Origin: an uncultured Opitutia bacterium
GTDB lineage: Bacteria; Verrucomicrobiota; Verrucomicrobiia; Opitutales; Opitutaceae
NCBI GenBank assembly: GCA_903881475.1
Contig: CAIRTK010000017.1
Coordinates: 1 to 64,000, forward strand
Direction of reading: 5' to 3'
DNA: 64,000 nt
Each line of letters begins with the position of its first letter. Position 1 is the stretch's first letter. The translations under genes were made by a program, and so were the position numbers. Under the pieces are notes generated by a model, which had not been told where the DNA came from, searched no databases, and saw only the letters and a program-made list of their open reading frames with translations. This document shows positions 60,901-64,000 of this stretch, piece by piece.

Positions 60901-62700
60901 CAGCTGGGTCTTGAGGGAGGCGACCTGCGCCTGGGATTCGCCGAGCTGGGCGGCGGCCTTGGCGGCATCCGCCTGGGCCTGCGCATCGGTGCGGGCGACG
61001 GCGGTGGCCGCGCTGAGTTTCCGGGTGAGGCTCGCGATTTCCTGCGCCTGGGATTCGGCGGTGGCGGCCGCCTTGGCGCGGGCGGCCTCGGTGGCGTCCC
61101 GTTCGGCCGCGAGCCGGGATTTTTCCGCGGTCACGGCGGCGAGGGCGGTCGCGATCCGCGTCTTCTCGGCGGCGTTGGAAGCGGCGAGGGCCTTGGCCCC
61201 GTCGGCATCCTTGAGAGCGGCCGCAAGGTCGGCGGAGAGTTTTTTGACGCGATCGGCGGACTGCGCCTGTGCGGTGGAGATGGCAGCGCCCGTCGCCTCG
61301 AGGGATTGGACCTTCGTCTGGAGGGCCGTCACCTGGGCGGCGGACTCCCGGGCGGCGGCGCTCGCGTGCTGCGCGGCTTCATTCGCCGCGGCGAGGGAAC
61401 TCTCGCTGGCGGTGAGTTTCTGCCGCGACTCGGCAAGGGCCTGCCGGGCCGCCGTGAGTTCGGCGTTGAGTGCGTTGCCTTGGGTGGCGTTCGCAGCCTT
61501 GGCCGAGGCCCGGGCCTCGGCGAGCTGGGCGGTGAGGCTGGTGTTTTCCGAGGTGAGTTTGCCGAGGGCGTCGGCGGCGGACGATTTTTCGGCGGCGAGG
61601 GCGGCCCGCGTCGCTTCGGCGGAAGCCAGCTGGATCTTGAGCGCGGCGACTTGTGACTGCACCTCGCCGAGCTGCGCAGCGGCCTTGGCGGCATCCGCCT
61701 GGGCCTGCGCGTCGGTGCGGACGATGGCGCTGGCCGCGGTGAGTTTCTGGGTGAGGCTGGCGATTTCCCTGCTCTGGGACTCGACGATGGCGACGGCCTT
61801 GGCGCGGGCGGCCTCGGTGGCCTCATGCTCGGTCACAAGGCGGGCCTTCTCCGCAGTCAGGGTCGCGAGGGCGGCCTGGGCGGCGGCCTTTTCCTTGGTG
61901 CTGGCGTCGGCGACAGTCTGGGCTTTTTCAATTTCCTTCCGGGCGGCATCGAGGCTCGCGGCGAGCTTGGCGGCCTCGGCGGTGGCGGCGGTTTTGGCCG
62001 CGGTTTCATCCCGCATTTTCCCCAGCGCGGCTGCCTGTTCGTTGAGGCGCGCCTTGCTTTGCGCGAGGTCGGCCTGGGCGGCCGTCAGGTCCGTTTTCAG
62101 CTGGGCATTCTCCTTCCAGGTGAGCGCGAGCTCGCCGCTGAGCTGGTGCCGGTCATTGCGCAAGGCCACCATTTCATCCTGGCCGGAACCGGCGGGCTGG
62201 TCGGGTGCGCCCGGGCCGGCCGCCTCCGGACTCCGGACGGAAGGCAAGACCGGCGTGGGCGCCGGCGCGGCGGAGGAAGCGGGGGTGGGGCCGGCGTCAG
62301 CCGGGGTGTTGAGGCTGAAAATCCGGATGCCGGGCTTGGGTGCGGCGGTGCGGTTGACGATGACCGCCTTGTTCTTGGCCGCGATCATCGCGCGATAGTT
62401 TTCCAGCCGGTCGCGGCCGGCGGCGAGCTGGGCATCGGTCATGTTGCCCAGCACCGTGTTGAGGGCCTTGCCGGTGGACCCGTTTTCGGACGCGAGGGTG
62501 AGCCATGCAAAGGCCTCGGGGATGTCGACCGGCAGCAGTTGTCCCTGGGTATAAGCGAGGCCGAGATTATACTGGGCAATGGCATTCCCTCTTTCAGCCT
62601 TGGCCCGGAGGGAGGCGATTTCGGCGGGCTCAGCGGCGACCAGACGACTGAAGGCCACTGTCAGCAACAACAACAGGGCGGTGCGGGCGTGCAGGAACAT
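57916..62700 (-). CDS. Giant Sel1-coiled-coil-LysM envelope protein
   Basis: 1594 residues. Signal peptide (1-22), Sel1-like repeats (about 25-110: AERGNAIAQYNLGLAYTQGQLLP), a Pro-rich linker (130-175), an extremely Ala/Gln/Glu-rich coiled coil (about 180-1450), another Pro/Ala linker and a C-terminal LysM (RTHVVAPGDTLGKISRLYYG). The coiled coil contains long internal repeats: TEAARAKA-type units begin near residues 295, 537 and 734. Probably periplasmic, anchored to the wall by LysM, with a rod tens of nanometres long. The N-part resembles the gene upstream and the C-part the gene downstream. Function unknown. Confidence 0.85.
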   Translation of the reverse strand: MFLHARTALLLLLTVAFSRLVAAEPAEIASLRAKAERGNAIAQYNLGLAYTQGQLLPVDIPEAFAWLTLASENGSTGKALNTVLGNMTDAQLAAGRDRLENYRAMIAAKNKAVIVNRTAAPKPGIRIFSLNTPADAGPTPASSAAPAPTPVLPSVRSPEAAGPGAPDQPAGSGQDEMVALRNDRHQLSGELALTWKENAQLKTDLTAAQADLAQSKARLNEQAAALGKMRDETAAKTAATAEAAKLAASLDAARKEIEKAQTVADASTKEKAAAQAALATLTAEKARLVTEHEATEAARAKAVAIVESQSREIASLTQKLTAASAIVRTDAQAQADAAKAAAQLGEVQSQVAALKIQLASAEATRAALAAEKSSAADALGKLTSENTSLTAQLAEARASAKAANATQGNALNAELTAARQALAESRQKLTASESSLAAANEAAQHASAAARESAAQVTALQTKVQSLEATGAAISTAQAQSADRVKKLSADLAAALKDADGAKALAASNAAEKTRIATALAAVTAEKSRLAAERDATEAARAKAAATAESQAQEIASLTRKLSAATAVARTDAQAQADAAKAAAQLGESQAQVASLKTQLASAEAARTALSSEKTAADSAVIRLTAEKDALAGQLAQATAAAKAAGDSSRAASNEALRRAEFAAKESAAQAAALKARVQPLEAARVAAAAEQATAADRLKKLSAELEAARKETERVQAAGAAEAARLTAQQASTEAARAKAAATAESQVQEIAALTQKLAAASAEAHATAETQAKATARLGDLQPQLAALKTQLATTEAARADLAEKNSAATAAVKAETDQIASLRAQVQSAESARTQLTAEKTALATQLAAATQAAGAAEAKVAALDRDLAAARQGLVDSGQKLAASESVRSQIANQLEPLRAQLKAAQAALDAAHTQGDQLAAANAGLEKERRARAATEAALTQARTRLDELTAANARLQPNPAAAAKLTDDLAAAQRDLVAAREKLSEFATATAAQTAALDTAHQEAARARAELAALVEKSKAPVGPTAAEVQARADAAKATTQFGELQSRLATVSAQKDTLTAQLAQATAAIKAASDASHAAAGEALRQAEFAAKESAAQAASLKSRVQALEADHLAAATAQAQAADQVNKLSADLVAAHKETESAKAQAAVAASEVARLAADHRTASAPPDAQAAAQLARLQEDLAALRTDKQQLGERLAAAGQASDKGRAELAALHTQVQSLEAERTALQQQLTQAKAAPAADPKAAAETEVKLAQVGALQTQLTELKNQLAASETSRTALSASAAAAVEAGKGAADQLAALHTQLQSLEAERTALQQQLAEAKSAPAADPKAAAETEAKLAMALRSYSALQAENDTLKSGGEKLAADKSALETQLAAARAAADALKAQADTAAATAAQIDAVREQLRQTQAQAAALAQENSQLKTRLTLVPPPTELEALRSRAADAERKAADAQASNRSLAEENARMKATLATVSQTVGRVVSAAAPTVTAPASAPAPVRTAAGPPATLNTPTRPGTALAAAATAAPVTPPPAPAPRTHVVAPGDTLGKISRLYYGTANRWPEILAANRDVLRDERSLVVGRILKIP

Positions 62701-62793
62701 GACGCTCCATCCCTAAGTGCTTTTCCCGCCTACTCAATACGCGAATCCGGGTGGACCGACGTTTACAACTGTTTGCCGCGCCGGCGGCCGACG

Positions 62794-63492
62794 TCACTGC
62801 GGGCGGGGAACCGGCTCAGCCAAGGGGGTTTTGCCGGCGGCTTCCGCAGGGACCGTTGCGGCGCCGGAGGGAAACCTTGCGGTGAGCTCGGCCTGAAGCT
62901 TCGCGATGAGGGCGGCCTGTTCTTTCAGCCGGGCGCCGGCCTCGCCGAGCGCGGATTTGAGCCGGGCGTTTTCCTTGCGAAGTTGGGCCGGATCGTCGGA
63001 ACCCGGACCGGTTACTTCTGGGGCGCGGGTCACGGCGGTGGCGGGTGCAGGGTTGAGGGTCGTGGATTTATCCGCCGCGGGCCGGGCGGTGAGGCTGAAG
63101 CCGCGCGTAGAGGGCTTGTACGCGGCGGGGTTGTCGAGGGTCGCCGTGTTTCTGGCGGCGAGGATGGCGCGGTATTCCGAAAGGCGCCGCCGGCCCTCGG
63201 CGAGCTGCGGATCGGAGAGCGTGCCCAGGATCTCGTCGAGGGCCTTGCCGGTGGAGCCGTTTTCGGAGGCGAGCGAAAGCCAGACGAAGGCCTCGGGCGG
63301 GTCGGCGGGCACCAGTTGGCCCTGGGCATAGGCGAGGCCGAGGTTGTATTGCGCGAGGGTGTTGCCCCTTTCGGCCTTGGCGCGGAGCGAAACGATCTCC
63401 GCCGGCTCGTCGGCAAAAACGCTGTTGGCAGCGAAGGCCAGCAGCAGGAGCAGCGCAGGGCGGCTGGAGGAAAACAGCGGGAGGGAAAACAT
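62794..63492 (-). CDS. Sel1-repeat coiled-coil protein (N-half paralogue)
   Basis: 232 residues. Signal peptide (ending near SVFADE), Sel1-like region at about 28-110 (RAKAERGNTLAQYNLGLAYAQGQLVPADPPEAFVWLSLASENGSTGKALDEILG), an Ala/Pro linker and a short coiled coil (LRKENARLKSALGEAGARLKEQAALIAKLQAEL). It is about 60% identical by eye to the N-terminus of the next gene but stops before the long rod and has no LysM. Transcribed towards the giant gene after a 93-base gap, so a three-gene operon is likely. The 309-base region upstream (63493-63801) carries no gene I can support and must hold divergent promoters. Confidence 0.85.
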   Translation of the reverse strand: MFSLPLFSSSRPALLLLLAFAANSVFADEPAEIVSLRAKAERGNTLAQYNLGLAYAQGQLVPADPPEAFVWLSLASENGSTGKALDEILGTLSDPQLAEGRRRLSEYRAILAARNTATLDNPAAYKPSTRGFSLTARPAADKSTTLNPAPATAVTRAPEVTGPGSDDPAQLRKENARLKSALGEAGARLKEQAALIAKLQAELTARFPSGAATVPAEAAGKTPLAEPVPRPQ

Positions 63493-63801
63493 AGAATGAT
63501 TGGTCGGCGGCCCCGGTGCGGGCGCCAGCCCGCCGGCCCGGATCGATGCCGTGGGCGGCGAGTTCGCGAAAGCAAGACGTCCGGCGCCCTGGAATCTTAG
63601 ATCACGGCCGGTCCGCGGCGGTTCCCCCTGTTCCCCGGCGGCTGGCCAGTGCCGCGCCGAGGGCCGGGTGCGAGGTGGGGAGCAACTTGCCAGGCCCCGG
63701 GGTTATCTCACGATCTGCATTGAAGATTCCGCGGGTGGCACCGTTGTATTTCTCCGCGAACTTAACCGTCTGCCTGCAGTCTCACCCCTCCTGACCCTGA
63801 C

Positions 63802-64000
63802 CATGAAGACCAAGCACCTCGTCATTTTCGCCGCGACGGCGGCCGGGCTCGCGCTGTTTACCGGCTGCGTGACGCACCTCGCACCACCGCAGGACACGAC
63901 CAAGTACACCGTCGAGAACACCGAGAAATTCGTGCTGCTCGACGAGCCCACGCAGCTGGCGATCAGTTGCACGGGGCTGCAGGAAATCGTGCAACCCGAC
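63802..64000 (+). CDS. Small lipoprotein, truncated by the window edge
   Basis: First 66 residues only. MKTKHLVIFAATAAGLALFTGCVTHLAPPQ gives a signal sequence with lipobox LFTGC. The following TKYTVENTEKFVLLDEPTQLAISCTGLQEIVQPD resembles small YcfL/DUF1425-type lipoproteins, which often sit next to penicillin-binding-protein activators, but the match is weak. Strand is opposite to the Sel1 gene, with which it shares the 309-base divergent region. Confidence 0.65.

Noticed and set aside
59545-62398. Very long plus-strand frames over the giant coiled-coil gene, including Gly-rich and Ala/Ser-rich ones
   Set aside because: They mirror the Ala/Glu/Gln codons of the real minus-strand protein; no start signals or independent motifs.

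Overview
The window is a high-GC bacterial chromosome segment. Gene content (PPi-type phosphofructokinase, a membrane MutS homologue, Sel1/LysM coiled-coil proteins, MetX/MetW, a DUF5054 glycosidase-like protein) and the very hairpin-rich intergenic DNA fit a Gram-negative Verrucomicrobia member, most likely Opitutaceae (Opitutus/Lacunisphaera type). That assignment is inference; no rRNA is present. Nearly all sequence is ordinary chromosomal coding DNA. The only trace of a mobile element is a broken serine-recombinase tail at a tRNA-Glu gene at the left edge.

Layout. 1-8.6 kb: tRNA-Glu with recombinase remnant, a polytopic membrane protein, a MASE1 protein, a GH38-like DUF5054 protein, cstA and a PhyH dioxygenase. 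8.8-14.4 kb: pfp, purB, ppnP, a methyltransferase and holA. 14.5-21.7 kb: a complete lipid A aminoarabinose pathway (arnT, arnB, arnC, arnA split into formyltransferase and decarboxylase genes, arnD), followed by the convergent lptF/G-type LPS-export permease. 23-29.6 kb: SRAP, HAD, radical SAM, fdhD, a TPR protein, a rhomboid-like protein and prmB. 29.7-36.7 kb: an ArsR-controlled cluster on the minus strand (DUF2892, RND adaptor, RND pump, DUF2892, YeiH-type exporter, haem-type DUF3365 protein). 36.8-40.5 kb: class V aminotransferase, metW and metX. 40.7-44.2 kb: yebC, then the rpmH-rnpA-yidD-yidC block, without dnaA. 44.4-53.6 kb: Y-family polymerase, aldo/keto reductase, membrane MutS, phosphoesterase, YgjP-type metallopeptidase, GH20, FKBP, a SnoaL-like protein and a pseudopilin. 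53.9-57.2 kb: M20 amidohydrolase, cyclophilin and acid phosphatase. 57.2-63.5 kb: three related Sel1/coiled-coil/LysM envelope proteins, one of 1594 residues. The right edge cuts a small lipoprotein gene.

The most unusual feature is not a protein. About twenty long imperfect inverted repeats sit in the gaps between genes. They fall into at least seven unrelated sequence families but share one architecture: a 5' purine-rich arm, a variable middle and a 3' pyrimidine-rich arm. All five arn junctions from arnB to lptF carry one. Several abut or supply the stop codon of the neighbouring gene. One family folds as a cloverleaf with a common GTAGGGC...GCCCTAC border. These look like a dispersed, undescribed REP/MITE-like or terminator-like system.
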